Origin: Trichomonas tenax
Taxonomy: Eukaryota > Parabasalia > Trichomonadida > Trichomonadidae
Direction: 5' to 3'
NCBI GenBank assembly: GCA_023091735.1
Contig: JALKBU010000473.1
Location: forward strand, 1 to 37,921
DNA length: 37,921 bases
Notes under the pieces: model-generated
What the model was told of the DNA's origin: nothing
Database searches by the model: none
What the model saw: only the letters and a program-made list of their open reading frames with translations
Shown: positions 26,119-37,693 of the stretch, piece after piece
Layout of the letters: each line of letters opens with the position of its first letter
Numbering within the stretch: the first letter of the stretch is position 1
Position numbers and translations under genes: made by a program

Positions 26119-27434
26119 CAATGTCGATTATTTTCTTTACAAATACTCATGAAGTGACAAAAGGTCGAAAATTTTATAACTTAGGAACGTGTAGGTGATC
26201 ACGATGAAGTCGATTTTTAAGCGCTCATAGGTGTGCATTTTGTTGACTGTCTCTGTGTTCAAAAGCGATGCTTAAATCAGGTTCAGCTCTAAAAAGGACT
26301 TTTACAAAAAAAAGAAAAAGTTTTCATCATAAAACCACTATATTGGAGGAAAATATCGATAACATGGAGTTCCAAAGACCAAGCAAAGCCTCTTAAGATG
26401 TTGCAGCTCCAGCATATCCAAGAAATAGTTATTTTATTTCATTTGCATATTCAACAAGCAAACAAACATACAAAATTCACATGTTTCTTTTCCATTTTTA
26501 CATAAGGTATCAATACTTTCAGATACAAAACTAATCACATCTACTATGACATAGATGTTGAAGTCAAAAATGTTTAATTAAAGTTTCTAAGTTAGATTCA
26601 CTTTTTGACTTGTTGAGAATGATTTTGGGTTCAGCAGATGAAAAATAGAAAAACATAATCCTTTGTTTTTCAATTTATTTAAGATCAATTATTCCTTTAC
26701 TCAAAATAATTTGAATTTTTATGTCAAAACATCATATTTTTTGCCATCAAGAAAAAAAGTCCGCAAAAACAAATCATTGTGCGTAAAATGCGAAAATAAT
26801 ACAGATCTGTAATGAGATATTGACACTAATCGGGATTAAATTATTAATTCACGATTTTTACAACTGATGAAACAAATTGCCGCAAAAGTGAGCACAAAGA
26901 TCCAAATTAAATCGAAACCTTGGATTTAAACACCCGCAGAAGCAGTAGCATACATGATTAGCCGTAATAATCGATATTTTTACTGGCTTATTTTCATTTT
27001 ATTATTACGGTTACTCAAAATGCTAAAATCACTACAGATTCAGACTCTAATTGATCTGAACTATACAGTTTCATTCAGTTCGATGCTAAAATGACCGAAA
27101 ACTGTTTGCAATCCTAATTTTTATCTGACCGCTAGCTTTTTATCCTCCAAATTGCATGCAGCCGATAATATAATATGTTTGTGGGTGCTAGGAGCTCCAA
27201 TGTTTGAAACGGCGGCAAAATATTTTCCCATTAAAGCAAAAATGTTCAATTCAAGGAGTTCATCGAACTTCTCGTTCATTTTCGGTTATGCATTGGATGA
27301 ATAATAATATTTTTTTTTAGAAATTCCTTACACAAATTCTTCGATTTCACAAAAATGAAATAACACGATGAAAATTCATTAATCGGAGCATTCAGTTTAG
27401 ATAGATCTATACATCTATATATTAAGTTAAAATA
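26119..27434. other. Intergenic region, no gene recognised
   Basis: About 1.3 kb of AT-rich DNA. A 10-bp inverted repeat, CCGTAATAAT / ATTATTACGG (26963-26972 / 27001-27010), could form a hairpin. The stretch 27110-27260 is a little less AT-rich but shows no sustained frame. Confidence 0.4.
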
Positions 27435-27444
27435 CATATAGAAT
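27435..27444. repeat. Left copy of 10-bp target-site duplication
   Basis: CATATAGAAT directly before the left terminal repeat, identical to 28089-28098. Confidence 0.85.
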
Positions 27445-28088
27445 GAGTGCTGGACAAATCCAACTAACGTGTTTTGTAAAGTGTCAGATTTGACATGTAA
27501 TTGTTGTAAAATGTCAGATTTGTTAGAACTCGAGAGCCAGTTTGCATTTAACAAAAATAAAAAAAAATTAGTGAATTTTTAAAAATATGGGCGAATTGAA
27601 ATATTAAAGAGGTTATAAATTAGGAAAGAGATTACTTATTGCTAGTATAAATGTAATTATCATTCAAAATTTAAATAACTTACTGTTTAAAAAAGATTTA
27701 AAATCGAAAAGTGGAAATAAAAATAAATTAGGGATTCTAATAATGTGAAATAAAGAAGTTATGTTTAAAATAATCAGAGACAAAATAAGATGGTGGAATA
27801 AAATTAAAAGAAAGATTTTTCCGATAAGGGAGACTCGGGCTTGGCGCCTAAAGAGTAGTGTCGTGCAGACCTCAATGGCACCGCCAGTGTCGAAGACTGC
27901 GAATCATGCACTGGGACACCAAGTATAACATCTAAGTATCGTGAAGGCCGTGCATGCCTTCACGCACTTTCGAAGCTCTGTCTAGATGACCCATTGCAAA
28001 ATGACACTTTTTGTAAGCTGTGAACCAACTCTATTTCCGACAAATCTGACACTTTACAAAACACGTTAGTTGGATTTGTCCAGCACTC
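27445..28088. mobile_element. 644-bp Mutator-like MITE with perfect 48-bp TIRs
   Basis: The first 48 bp (27445-27492, starting GAGTGCTGGACAAATCC) are the exact reverse complement of the last 48 bp (28041-28088). The element is bounded by a perfect 10-bp direct repeat, CATATAGAAT. Long perfect terminal repeats with a 9-11 bp duplication are the hallmark of Mutator-like elements, a superfamily known in trichomonads. At 644 bp it cannot encode a transposase, so it is non-autonomous. Just inside the left end a direct repeat of the word GTCAGATTTG occurs (27483-27492 and 27511-27520). The perfect repeats and duplication imply a recent insertion. The interior contains a GC-rich island (about 27830-28000) described separately. 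Confidence 0.9.
27859..28023 (+). other. GC-rich Cys-rich open frame carried inside the MITE
   Basis: Directly after a TAG at 27856, 54 codons run to a TGA at 28021-28023 with normal-looking amino acids and six cysteines (for example DCESCTGTPSITSKYREGRA, then CLHALSKLCLDD). Base composition is far more GC than the rest of the element. It has no ATG. It may be a fragment of a host gene picked up by the element, as Pack-MULEs do. A chance frame cannot be excluded. Confidence 0.35.
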
Positions 28089-28098
28089 CATATAGAAT
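28089..28098. repeat. Right copy of 10-bp target-site duplication
   Basis: CATATAGAAT directly after the right terminal repeat. Confidence 0.85.
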
Positions 28099-29374
28099 AG
28101 TTTTCATTGAAACATGTTTTAATCCCAAAATTGTAGCATTTATTTCATCGCGTTTATCTAAATATATCATGTAGATAATTATGACCAATTTCGATAATAC
28201 AATCAAAAACGAGACCTATTCTCAAAAGTTTATTTAACTTGAAATTCAATATATGCCAGTAAATCATAAACCGCAGCGGAGGTAAAGCAATTATTAAACA
28301 AAGTGAAGGGAAAGCTACTTTGATAAAAGAAAAAAAAAATAAGTTAGAGTCAATAAAAAAGTTTCGAATTTCACTCATAATATCCCAATCAGGCTGAAGA
28401 ATCAAATTCAGTGATAAACAATTAAGATTTGAAGTGTTTCAATGAAACTACCCAATTTTGTGAACTCGTTAATTGAAGTTCAAAAGCCCAAAAAATGATA
28501 TATAGAAGGTTCCTATTTATATTTGTGTGATGATTTTTATTTCAGAATTTTCTGAATCTTTAACTCCATATTATATTTTAGATATCAAAGAATTTGTCGT
28601 TTTCTATCTCGAAGAGTTTTTTCAATAACTTTTTGAAAACCCAATTTTGTGTCAGACGATTATCAAGAGTCCAGGTGTGGCCCAGCAACCAATACTAAGC
28701 TTTAAAAATAATACTCGATTCTGTCAATCAAAATTTGAACCAAAAATATCACTGCAGTCACATCAAAGTCAAAGAAAATAATTTTTCACTTTTTTTCACA
28801 AAAAATGTTGTTTTTCCAATTTTTAAGACTACTGCAACGCTCAACAATACGCAAAATATGAGTTAATACAATATCAGTTTTTAAAATGCATTATTATGAC
28901 ATAAATTTCGAATAATTATTTGAAATAAAAAAAAATGTTTTGGAAACATATTCTTTGTTTCCAAGTAATGCTTCCTGTACTTCTTTTAATATCAGTTTTT
29001 AAAACCATATTTGAGTGTGAAAAAATATTATTGTTAATTTCCAAAATACTTTGATCTCTCTTTGCTGTTTTTGATGTGTGAATCACTCTGTGGTCCTTTT
29101 TACAGCAAGAAACTAATATTTAGTTAAAAGAAGACAATTTTTGTCAATGAAAAATTGAATGCATAGGTTTTTTTCTTGTTGTCAATTTAAAAATTAATTA
29201 TTTCTTTACTAGAAGCTTTATAAATAAAATTCATGTCAATAAACACGTTGAAAGTCCTCACAAGTTTAATTCGATAGAAAATGTATTCCTAGAAGACTCT
29301 TTTAGATGTAAATAAGTGTTTTCTATCAAAAAATTCTGCTCCATAGAAAAATTAAGTTCACTTTCTTGCTTTAG
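28099..29374. other. AT-rich intergenic region
   Basis: About 1.3 kb. A minus-strand stretch open from 28405 to 28154 reads hydrophobic sequence but has no ATG at its start and no recognisable motif. No repeats or RNA genes were recognised. Confidence 0.4.
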
Positions 29375-29734
29375 TTGCTCGCCAATAATAATGAGATCTT
29401 CCTTCAGTTCATAATTGTGAATAGAGAAACGCAGGAGGAGAGGATTTATGATAGCGATATAAGAGGTTTTCCAAGACTAAAAAGGTTGCAGAGAAGAAAA
29501 AAGCATGAGATGCTCAAAGCCATCAATGATAACATACAGGCTTCAGCACAGCCACAAGGCTCAGAGATAGATGTCGTTTCAGAGGTTCAAAAGCGGTCAA
29601 TTTTTTCACAAAACTTCATGGACGAATTCTTCGTGAATCTCCCAGTGACTTCAATGATTTCTTTACTGAAAACAGTGGTATGGAAAGCAAGTACACCAAC
29701 AACTCACAAATGTAATTTTTCCAAAAACAATTAA
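29375..29734 (+). pseudogene. Fragment of a basic, possibly nuclear protein
   Basis: A 119-codon stretch without an ATG at its start reads ETQEERIYDSDIRGFPRLKR and LQRRKKHEMLKAINDNIQAS, clearly protein-like and strongly basic, then RSIFSQNFMDEFF. From about 29630 the neighbouring frame becomes the better one (ESPSDFNDFFTENSGMESKY, ending at the TAA after NNSQM), suggesting a frameshift. The family is not recognised; the basic cluster would suit a DNA- or RNA-binding protein. It is an isolated gene fragment in a gene-poor region. Confidence 0.4.
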
Positions 29735-31671
29735 TGTCTTTTTTTATACAACTCGTCCTTTTTTTAAACATACATCGTTACAGTCATTTATTCACTAAAC
29801 TATTAATCTAAAACAAAATTACATTATAAATCTTTAAAAATGACTCTAAAAGTGAATAAATTTATAGGTTTTTCTAGAATGTGACGAAGTCTGATAAAAA
29901 ATAATAATTCTTTACCAAAAGAAATCAATTAATTTTTGTCCTTAGTGGAATAAATTTTATTAATTTCTTATTCATCCATTATATTCGAAGGCAATCACTA
30001 TGACTATATTTTAAAATCAGCTCTTAAAATTTGTTCTTTGGAGAAATACGATCAAAAGAACTTTGTCTGATATCATTGTAAACTTCACTTTTTTACTCGT
30101 CCGACCAATAATCTAGATTCCATCATTTTCTTTTATGATATCTATTCCCATAGCCCTAGAATCATAGGTATTAAAATGCTTACCTTAAATAGGCACTATT
30201 TGCTCAAAAATAGAAAAATAAATCATTCTTTTATCCTTTCAAATCATGTTTCATTTCGATTAAGATACAGAATTTAGTCATCGCACAACCAATGAAATAC
30301 CAAGAAATAATATCATTCTAAAGAATTATATCTTATATATTTTTATTCGAAATATATTGTTATCGTCAGATATATAACTGTTTTTTATAAACATTGATTA
30401 AACTTTTAAAAATAATTTTTGACTTTTACATTGATTAAAAAAACAATATTCCACCAAAAATGTTGTAATAAATCCCTTTTACTTTTTCTTAATAAATTGA
30501 TTTAACAATGCTAAGCATTCAACAAGATTTCACTCATGATAAAGCATTAAAAATTGCATTCATATATATGACTTAACTACCAAACATATAATCTGTATGC
30601 AATCAATTTGTTGTTTGATAATTTAATAATTTCATTTTTAATTAATGATACCTAATACCTAAACAGCCATTTTCTATTCAAATATGATTAATTTAAGTAT
30701 TCTTGATCAATATCTTTTTAAATATAGCTATTTCTGATCGCTTTCTGGAGAAAAATATTCTCTCGGGTAAAAAATACTCAAACAGCAAAGCATCAAAATT
30801 TACATTTAGAGTTCAAACAAGCAAAGTATTTTATATTTTTAATCAAATTTTTTCTCTTAAATTTTTTTCGTGATTCAAAAACTAGATTTTTACAGATCTA
30901 AATAAGTGGATACCTCCTATATTAAATGGTTTATCGAATGAATAATATAAAATTTGTAAAACAAGAAATCAGCAATGCAATTCCACTTTTGAAAATTCGA
31001 AGTGCAAAGCAATGTGGAACTTTCATTCATATCTATAGATAAATTCGAAATATCTTTTATTCTTCTCATTGATATCAAGTTGTTTATGCAAAATATGTGA
31101 TATATGCTTTAGAACAATGGATTATAAGAATATTCACTGTGGATATATATGTTTATAATACTACAATGACAAAATTGATGATGTGAAATAAAAAATTCGA
31201 TGAATAAAATAAAAACGATCAAAATTCGAAATGTTTACGATCAATTTATCTAAATATCTATGGCGATGTGATGCTCAAAATATGAGCTCAATTTGAAGAT
31301 GTTACTCAGTAATTGAAGGAGAATATTACCATCAAATCGACAAATACTCGTAAATCAATTTCTGGCCCTATGGTGCACACGTGTATCGTGTATTGCTATA
31401 TCAAATAACAAAATTGAGAATATGTTATTTGACATTAAACAGCAACTATCAATACACACACAAAACAGCTCCAGCAGAGACTATATTCATCGTCATGGTT
31501 TAAGATTTTGTTAGAGCTAAAATAACCTTATTATTTAATAGTTTTAAGTTGAATGGAGAAAAAGCTAATTTTGTCATTTTCGCGCTTTACATCAATGGTA
31601 GAAGCCTCTGTTTCGTTAAAATCGATCATTATAGAAAATATTGTGTGAACCCTCGACCACGTGATTTTGAA
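29735..31671. other. AT-rich gene desert, left part
   Basis: About 1.9 kb of strongly A/T-biased sequence with stops in all frames. No gene, repeat array or RNA recognised. Confidence 0.5.
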
Positions 31672-31742
31672 ATGGAGGCACGCCGGATTTTTTTCCTATC
31701 GTCGCGAAAAGTCCGGATTTTATTACGATAGAGAACCTTAAA
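31672..31742 (+). repeat. Left arm of 4.2-kb inverted-repeat pair
   Basis: A 71-bp segment beginning ATGGAGGCACGCCGGATTTT and ending AGAGAACCTTAAA. It is the inverted counterpart of 35841-35902, with a shared CCTATCGTCGC core. It contains two CCGGATTTT half-units. Confidence 0.75.
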
Positions 31743-33462
31743 CACTCTTTTTGGAAAATGATGACTATCTGATCCTTGAAATATGCGCAAATATCAGAAA
31801 GCCCAAGCCCAAATGCTGATATTCTTTACAAAGGTCTTTCACATATATATAGAATTGTATATTTGGTATTTGCATTATATTTTGTTGATACTTTGATACT
31901 GTGTTTAACATATGTACTGCTTGTAGTTTCAATGATAATTCACGCTATATAATGTATTTTTTGGAAAAATGAAATTGAACATTTTTTATATAGTGAATAT
32001 ATATGTGTATATGGCATTGTAAGATATACTATTTAGTTATGTAAACATTTTTCCGATGTGTTTTAAAGATAGAAGTGAGTTCAAGCAAATAAGATTTACA
32101 AAATTCATCTTAATTTAGATAATATTGGTTTATCAATTGTGTATCTTGAATTTTGATATTAGATAAAGTGATTTGTATAAGTAAACTCAATATACATGAA
32201 TTTCTTGATGATTCAATATGTGATTTAGGAGATAAAACGTTGCTAATAATGTTTAAGTTCACATTTCAATATTCACATCTGTTGGATGATAATACTATGA
32301 AAATATTTTATACAAATAGACATTGCATGCCATGATGTGCTATGATTATAAGTGGCATGTCTTCAATGTAAAAACATCATCATAGAAAGCCCCATGATTG
32401 ATATCCATTCATATTAATACGCAAAGACAATGCACCATGAACTTTCAGATCGAAATTTTGCAAGATATGAAAGCGCGAACACTAAATAATGCATCCACAA
32501 ATTTAGGTGAATTACATTAATCAAAGAAAATTTCATTACATTTAAGCCGTCTTTAGATTGGATGACAATGTAGAAACGGTCGACACGCATTACATGCGAT
32601 ACTCAACATTTTGCAAAAAAAATCAAAATACACAAGTCTAAAGCGATATTGCCTTGAACGAGATGGCGACTTTCAGCAACAGGAGTTTGAGAACCAGCAG
32701 CCAGAAGAAGACATCTTACAGCTAGAAAACATTTTTTCATTCATTAATTTCTATCCTATTCATTTGAATTTTTGTAAAATAATTTATTCGTTTTTCTATT
32801 AGTTTGACACGCCTAGTGTTTATATTTATCATTAACTCATACAGCATAGTTATTTTACACGAAAAGTGACTGACAAATTGCCATGTAAAGCATTCAAAAG
32901 GCTGGTTATTTTTTAAGGCGAAAAATGAACTACGTTATAGATCATTTCAAAATTAATGCAATACATTTAGAAATACAGTATCTGATACAATAAAACACAC
33001 TTTTATTGTTAAACCCCTATCAAATGCATCAAAACTCTATTTCAATATTATCAAGCTAATGAAACAGAATATGAACGACTGCATTTAAGTTCACTTTGTT
33101 ATGTTGTGCATATATCAGAATAATATGAAATGGAATATAGATGTTTATGCTAAAATATAGCAGATTTAGGTAATTATGTCATTTTTCAGTGATTTTAAAG
33201 CCCATAAATGAATGATTGTTTATTCAACTGCATAGCAATCAATAAAATGCTGTAAAATCGCTATGAAAACTTATAATACTTATATATTTGGAAATAGCAT
33301 TCTTCTTATCTCCCTCACATATTACATCAATTTTATATAGACATTAGGCAAAATTCATGCTTTTTTCAATAATATTTGATCTTGTAATCTAGATTAACGC
33401 AATGATCAGTATATATTGTACGTATCTAATGTATTTATGCTTTATACATAATTTTCATGTTT
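31743..33462. other. AT-rich interior between inverted repeats, left
   Basis: No intact gene. A near match to the recurrent motif (ATTGCCATGTAAA) lies at 32877-32889 without an obvious gene after it. Short open stretches (32153-32335, 32611-32802) are AT-driven. Confidence 0.4.
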
Positions 33463-34114
33463 GCCGAATAATTTAACTCTGATCGAGCCTCGATAGCATC
33501 AACAGTCAACAACCATCTGGCGCGAAGTGCAGCTTCGAATTTCTGGCTTGCTCACCGTTAATGCTTTGAATGAGAACAAAATTGTGAATTATAACGTACA
33601 ACTGAGTAATTTTCAAATAAATTATACAATTGAACTTACTACATTAAGCAAGTTCAATGCTATCATTTCCAAATTCGCTTGTATCGAAAAAATGCTTGGT
33701 CAGTTTTGTATAAATTATTATCATAATTATAAAATATTGCAAAAATTCAAGAATTTACGAATAATTTTACGATTTTAAATCGGTCATTAGATCCGAATTT
33801 AAATATGGATCTGAATGGAATAGCTTAAAAGGAATTAAAATATTTCTGTGAAAATGCACGTTACTTTTTAATGTTCATTCTTTCGACACTTGTTTTTCAA
33901 TGATTTTTAGAGTTATCAATGGAGATATCCCTCTAATCAATGTTACGCTAGTGTTTTGTCGTTCAAGGATGTACAAATTCTTCAATTTTCTTGCAATGCA
34001 ATTACACACAAAGCACCAACAGTGAGCAAGCCAGAAATTCGAAGCTGCACTTCGCGCCAGATGGTTGTTGACTGTTGATGCTATCGAGGCTCGATCAGAA
34101 TTAAATTATTCGGC
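33463..34114. mobile_element. 652-bp element with 97-bp terminal inverted repeats
   Basis: The left arm 33463-33559 (starting GCCGAATAATTTAACTCTGA) and right arm 34018-34114 are inverted copies, identical at 95 of 97 positions by my reading. The arms are much more GC-rich than the interior, which is AT-rich and encodes nothing recognisable. Size and long repeats fit a non-autonomous DNA transposon, perhaps also Mutator-like. The flanks (TTCATGTTT and TTCCATTTA) give no clean target duplication, so the superfamily is open. It is inserted between the arms of the older inverted pair at 31672/35902. Confidence 0.85.
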
Positions 34115-35840
34115 TTCCATTTACAAATCTACATTTTCTACAACTATCTGAAGTTTCTGGGACACCAGATGAAGCGGCAACTTTGTAGAATCGTAGAAAA
34201 TGCGACAAATCGAAATCTTTCACTTATCGATCTCCATTTATTGCTTTAGCAGTCTAATAACATGACAAACAGATAATCCATGAACATCAGTTTGCCATTC
34301 TATTAGATAAATGAAGCTATCCACGATCTCTAATTATCTGTTATTAAATATCATCAAAAACGATCAATTTCTGGTACAAATTCTCCAGATATTCGCAATT
34401 CTGGAGAGCTTGTGCTATAAATTACTCGTTTTTGATGTTTTTTTTTAAATTATCGACTTCTGATAAAAAAGATGATATTTCATTAAGCAACATTTACATA
34501 ATCAAAATATGCTCTACTTGATTACATATTGCTTTAATCTTTATTGAAGATTATAATATTTTTGGAAATGAAATTTTTCTAGTTCATTTTCTACAATGTA
34601 CCGATGTTTCGGATGAAGTGAAGTAGAAACACATTATTTTCAAAGATATTTGATCTTATGGATTAATTTCAAGTATTATGAATCAATTTTATAACATTTT
34701 CTTGATTCAAATTCAAATGCACTTGAGACTGAGCTACTGTAAACAATGTTTTCATAAAAAACATTACTTTTTCTTCATTCTGTTGGATTTTAGCGGAATC
34801 ACTAGATTTAGATCCAATTTTTCCTAGTGAATACAGAAGTTAACCACTTGCATTGAAGTGTAGCTGTTTTTACTTATTTTTAAAGGTTGATTTTCCATAT
34901 TGACTTTTGAAAGTGTGCAGAATACCTTTAATAGCGCATTATTACCAATGAATGTACAAAGCAAATAGTTATTAAGTGTAAAAAGCACACAGACACTTCC
35001 ATGTCGTGAGAAATTGACATAATGTTAATTTATATCCGAAACATTGATTACGTTGCATTCGATGCAGAAAGGTGTTATATGTATCAAGTATTATATTATC
35101 ACATGCATCACTATGATAATATGTATTGTTAACTAATCAAAATCTAATTAAACATAGGTTTAGGCCTGTATATTCAGTTTAATGTTCTCATACTTCTTGA
35201 TATTTTATATAAAAAGTTTAAATTTTATTTGAATATCGAGCGTTTAGAAATATAACACAAGCACTTTACGAACATACAGGATATAGAAATAATGATTATA
35301 TGTTAAATCAAGTCATATCACAGCTTTAGATTCTAGACTTCATTCAAATCACTTAAAGTATATGACATTTCATCCAATTCCTACACTATACATCACATCC
35401 ATATATATGCATATATAATATACTAATTCTATTTGCATTTTACCAAATAATGAATCAATAAATAATTTATATCCTTCACACTTGTTTGAAATTCATCTAT
35501 GTCTTTTGATTATGTTTATATATATAATATACACAATTATATACTATTTATGATTTCAATATATCTTCTTCGCAATCATTTGATAATTCTCATTAAACTA
35601 GACTTGATTTGTTAATGAAGAACACAGTGAATAACAATAGCTACATTTATAAGCTAGCTTATTACCTATTTATACATTCAAATCACAAGATTCTAGCTAG
35701 ATATTCTTCAATAATCATAATAAAAATATACAATTGATACTCATATTCAAATATGTTGTGCTCTATCAGTATGGCTATAAGGTAGTTGCATTCATCAAAC
35801 CATAACACAAACTTTTCCCGATAATTTTGACCATTTTTCA
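34115..35840. other. AT-rich interior between inverted repeats, right
   Basis: No gene recognised. A small hairpin lies at 34376-34413 (arms of 14 bp with two mismatches around TCTGGAGA) and TA-rich microsatellite-like tracts at about 35400-35545. Confidence 0.4.
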
Positions 35841-35902
35841 TTTAAGGTTCTCTATTGTAAATCGACTTTTTGCGACGATAGGAAAAAATCCGGCGCCTCA
35901 TG
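35841..35902 (-). repeat. Right arm of 4.2-kb inverted-repeat pair
   Basis: A 62-bp inverted counterpart of 31672-31742, shorter by small gaps. Shared core: GCGACGATAGG, AAATCCGG and TTTAAGGTTCTCTA. Confidence 0.75.
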
Positions 35903-36421
35903 AAGAAAATATTCAATAAATGGCTGAAAAAATTACAAAAGATTCTTTCATGTGTTGAAAAGATGATATTTCATATTCTCTATTAGGGTAATAACCAGTG
36001 CGCCTCTTTTGAAATGATTTGTTTGGATAAATTGTTGTTATATAGATAGTACACACGATTTTGCTCATAAAACACTCCCATTTATATTTTAACTTTTTAA
36101 TATATTTTCGAATACTATTTTAGATGTATTTTCAATCAATCATCAAATTTCTTGGAGATCTTCAACAATTTTGAATTCAATTTTAAATTTATCATCAAAT
36201 CAACCAAATTTCAAAATATTTAGATGCAATATATAGAATTATGATAGATAATATGTTTAAATTGTTAATAATGAAAATATTGATAGGTTATAATGTTTTA
36301 TGATATAGTGGATGAAAATATCATCGTAAAATTTTGATTGGAAAGTTGACCATGTTATGATTCAAAACGTGAAATAATCGGTTCTCAATTTTCCTCTCAA
36401 TCTTCATCGTTAAAAATCAAA
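35903..36421. promoter_or_regulatory. Upstream region of the sugar transporter
   Basis: AT-rich spacer of about 520 bp. The last 40 bp contain several TCA words (TCAATTTTCC, TCAATCTTCATCG), any of which could be the initiator. No copy of the 13-bp motif was seen. Confidence 0.35.
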
Positions 36422-37693
36422 ATGAGATTCTTTAGGAAAGAGCTTCTCTATGTTATGATTCTTGTGTGCGGCTCCACCTTCGTCGGCCAGAGCCTCGCAT
36501 ACTACTCCCCAGCTGGCCCAAAGATTGTTCCTGATCTTGGATGGACAAAGTCCACAGGAACATGGTTTAGCACACTCAGCTCACTAACTGCCATTCTCGG
36601 TGGTCCAATTACTAACATTATTGTTCCAAAACTCGGTAGAAAAATTCCTTGCTTCATCTTTTCTTGCATCGCTTTGATTACATGGATTTTGATTGGTGTT
36701 ACAAAGAAAAACTTCGCATGGCTCGCTTTTGTTGCACGTTTCATCCAGGGTATCTGCGTTGGTGGCCTTTCTTCGATTTGTTCGATGTATATCGTCGAAA
36801 TTTCACCGCCAGAGAACAGAGGTTCATACGGAACATTACATCAGCTAGGTGTCACGATAGGAATGGCGTACTGCTATTTGATCGGTATTTGGTGTGGCTG
36901 GAGAGCCGTTTCATTTTTGTGCTGTTTGTTCACAGCGCTCCTCTGCTTGCTGATATGGTTTGTCCCTGAGAGCCCAGTCGTGTTGGCGTTAAGGCATGCA
37001 GAGGTTGCTAATATTCAAAAAGAAAAATTATTCCAAAGAAAGTTTGTTCCATCAATAGCTGCTGCTTTCTTCCTCATGTTCTTCCAACAGTTCTCTGGAA
37101 TCAACGCTTTGGACACAAACCTTGAAACAATTTTCGAAAATGCGCATGTCGACCTTAAACCAAGTATCTGCGCGTTACTCGTCGGCATTTCGCAGTGCAT
37201 CTCCACTGCTGGTGTGTCTTTTGTTGTAGGAAAGTTTGGAAGAAGAATTCCGATGATTATCTCTGGATTCGGTCAAGGAGTCGCGTTATTGTTGACATGG
37301 GCTGCTGGCGTATGGAAACTCAGTGCTACAGTCCCAATCATTGCTATTTTCCTCGATTTCTTCTTCTTCGGTGTTGGCTTCGGTCCTGTTCCATGGTTCA
37401 TTTGCCCAGAGTTATTCGAGGACAGTGTGAGGCAACTCGCTGTGTCACTCAGCACTGGATTGAACTGGCTCTTCGTCTCTATCATCATTTTCGTTTGGCC
37501 AGAGATGCAGAGGGGAATTGGAGATGCATGGGGATTCTTCATATTCGCGATAATTTGCATTCTCGGTGGAGTTTATGGAATTTTCTGGATGCCAGAGACA
37601 GGTGTTGCTGCACAGCCAGAGCAGAATGCTAAAAATCAGGAAGAGGAAGATAAGAAAGAAAAGGTTCCACAACCTGATATCACAGAACTATAA
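36422..37693 (+). CDS. Sugar-porter family MFS transporter (423 aa)
   Basis: Twelve hydrophobic segments in two halves. The sugar-porter signatures are in order: LGRK at 71-74, RFIQGICVGG at 106-115, PPENRGSYG at 129-137, PESP at 182-185, QQFSGINA at 222-229 in helix 7, FGRR at 272-275, GFGPVPW at 319-325 with Glu330, and a terminal PET at 391-393. It should carry hexoses across the plasma or an internal membrane. The loop between helices 6 and 7 is short (about 25 residues after PESP), and the usual PETKG is PETGVA. The protein is therefore slightly shorter than the 450-500 residues typical of the family. The tail is acidic/Lys-rich (EEEDKKEK). Start: the ATG at 36422, after CATCGTTAAAAATCAAA. 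Substrate cannot be read from sequence. Confidence 0.92.
   Translation: MRFFRKELLYVMILVCGSTFVGQSLAYYSPAGPKIVPDLGWTKSTGTWFSTLSSLTAILGGPITNIIVPKLGRKIPCFIFSCIALITWILIGVTKKNFAWLAFVARFIQGICVGGLSSICSMYIVEISPPENRGSYGTLHQLGVTIGMAYCYLIGIWCGWRAVSFLCCLFTALLCLLIWFVPESPVVLALRHAEVANIQKEKLFQRKFVPSIAAAFFLMFFQQFSGINALDTNLETIFENAHVDLKPSICALLVGISQCISTAGVSFVVGKFGRRIPMIISGFGQGVALLLTWAAGVWKLSATVPIIAIFLDFFFFGVGFGPVPWFICPELFEDSVRQLAVSLSTGLNWLFVSIIIFVWPEMQRGIGDAWGFFIFAIICILGGVYGIFWMPETGVAAQPEQNAKNQEEEDKKEKVPQPDITEL

Noticed and set aside
26963..27010. Short CCGTAATAAT inverted repeat
   Set aside because: Ten base pairs in AT-rich DNA, with no gene next to it; likely chance.
27826..27850. GDSG in an overlapping frame of the MITE, as in trypsin-like proteases
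   Set aside because: Four residues, followed by a stop within a few codons; chance.
28154..28405. Minus-strand hydrophobic 83-codon frame
   Set aside because: No ATG at its start and no recognisable motif.
35400..35545. TA-rich tracts as a possible origin or centromere-like element
   Set aside because: Simple AT microsatellite character only; nothing else supports a function.
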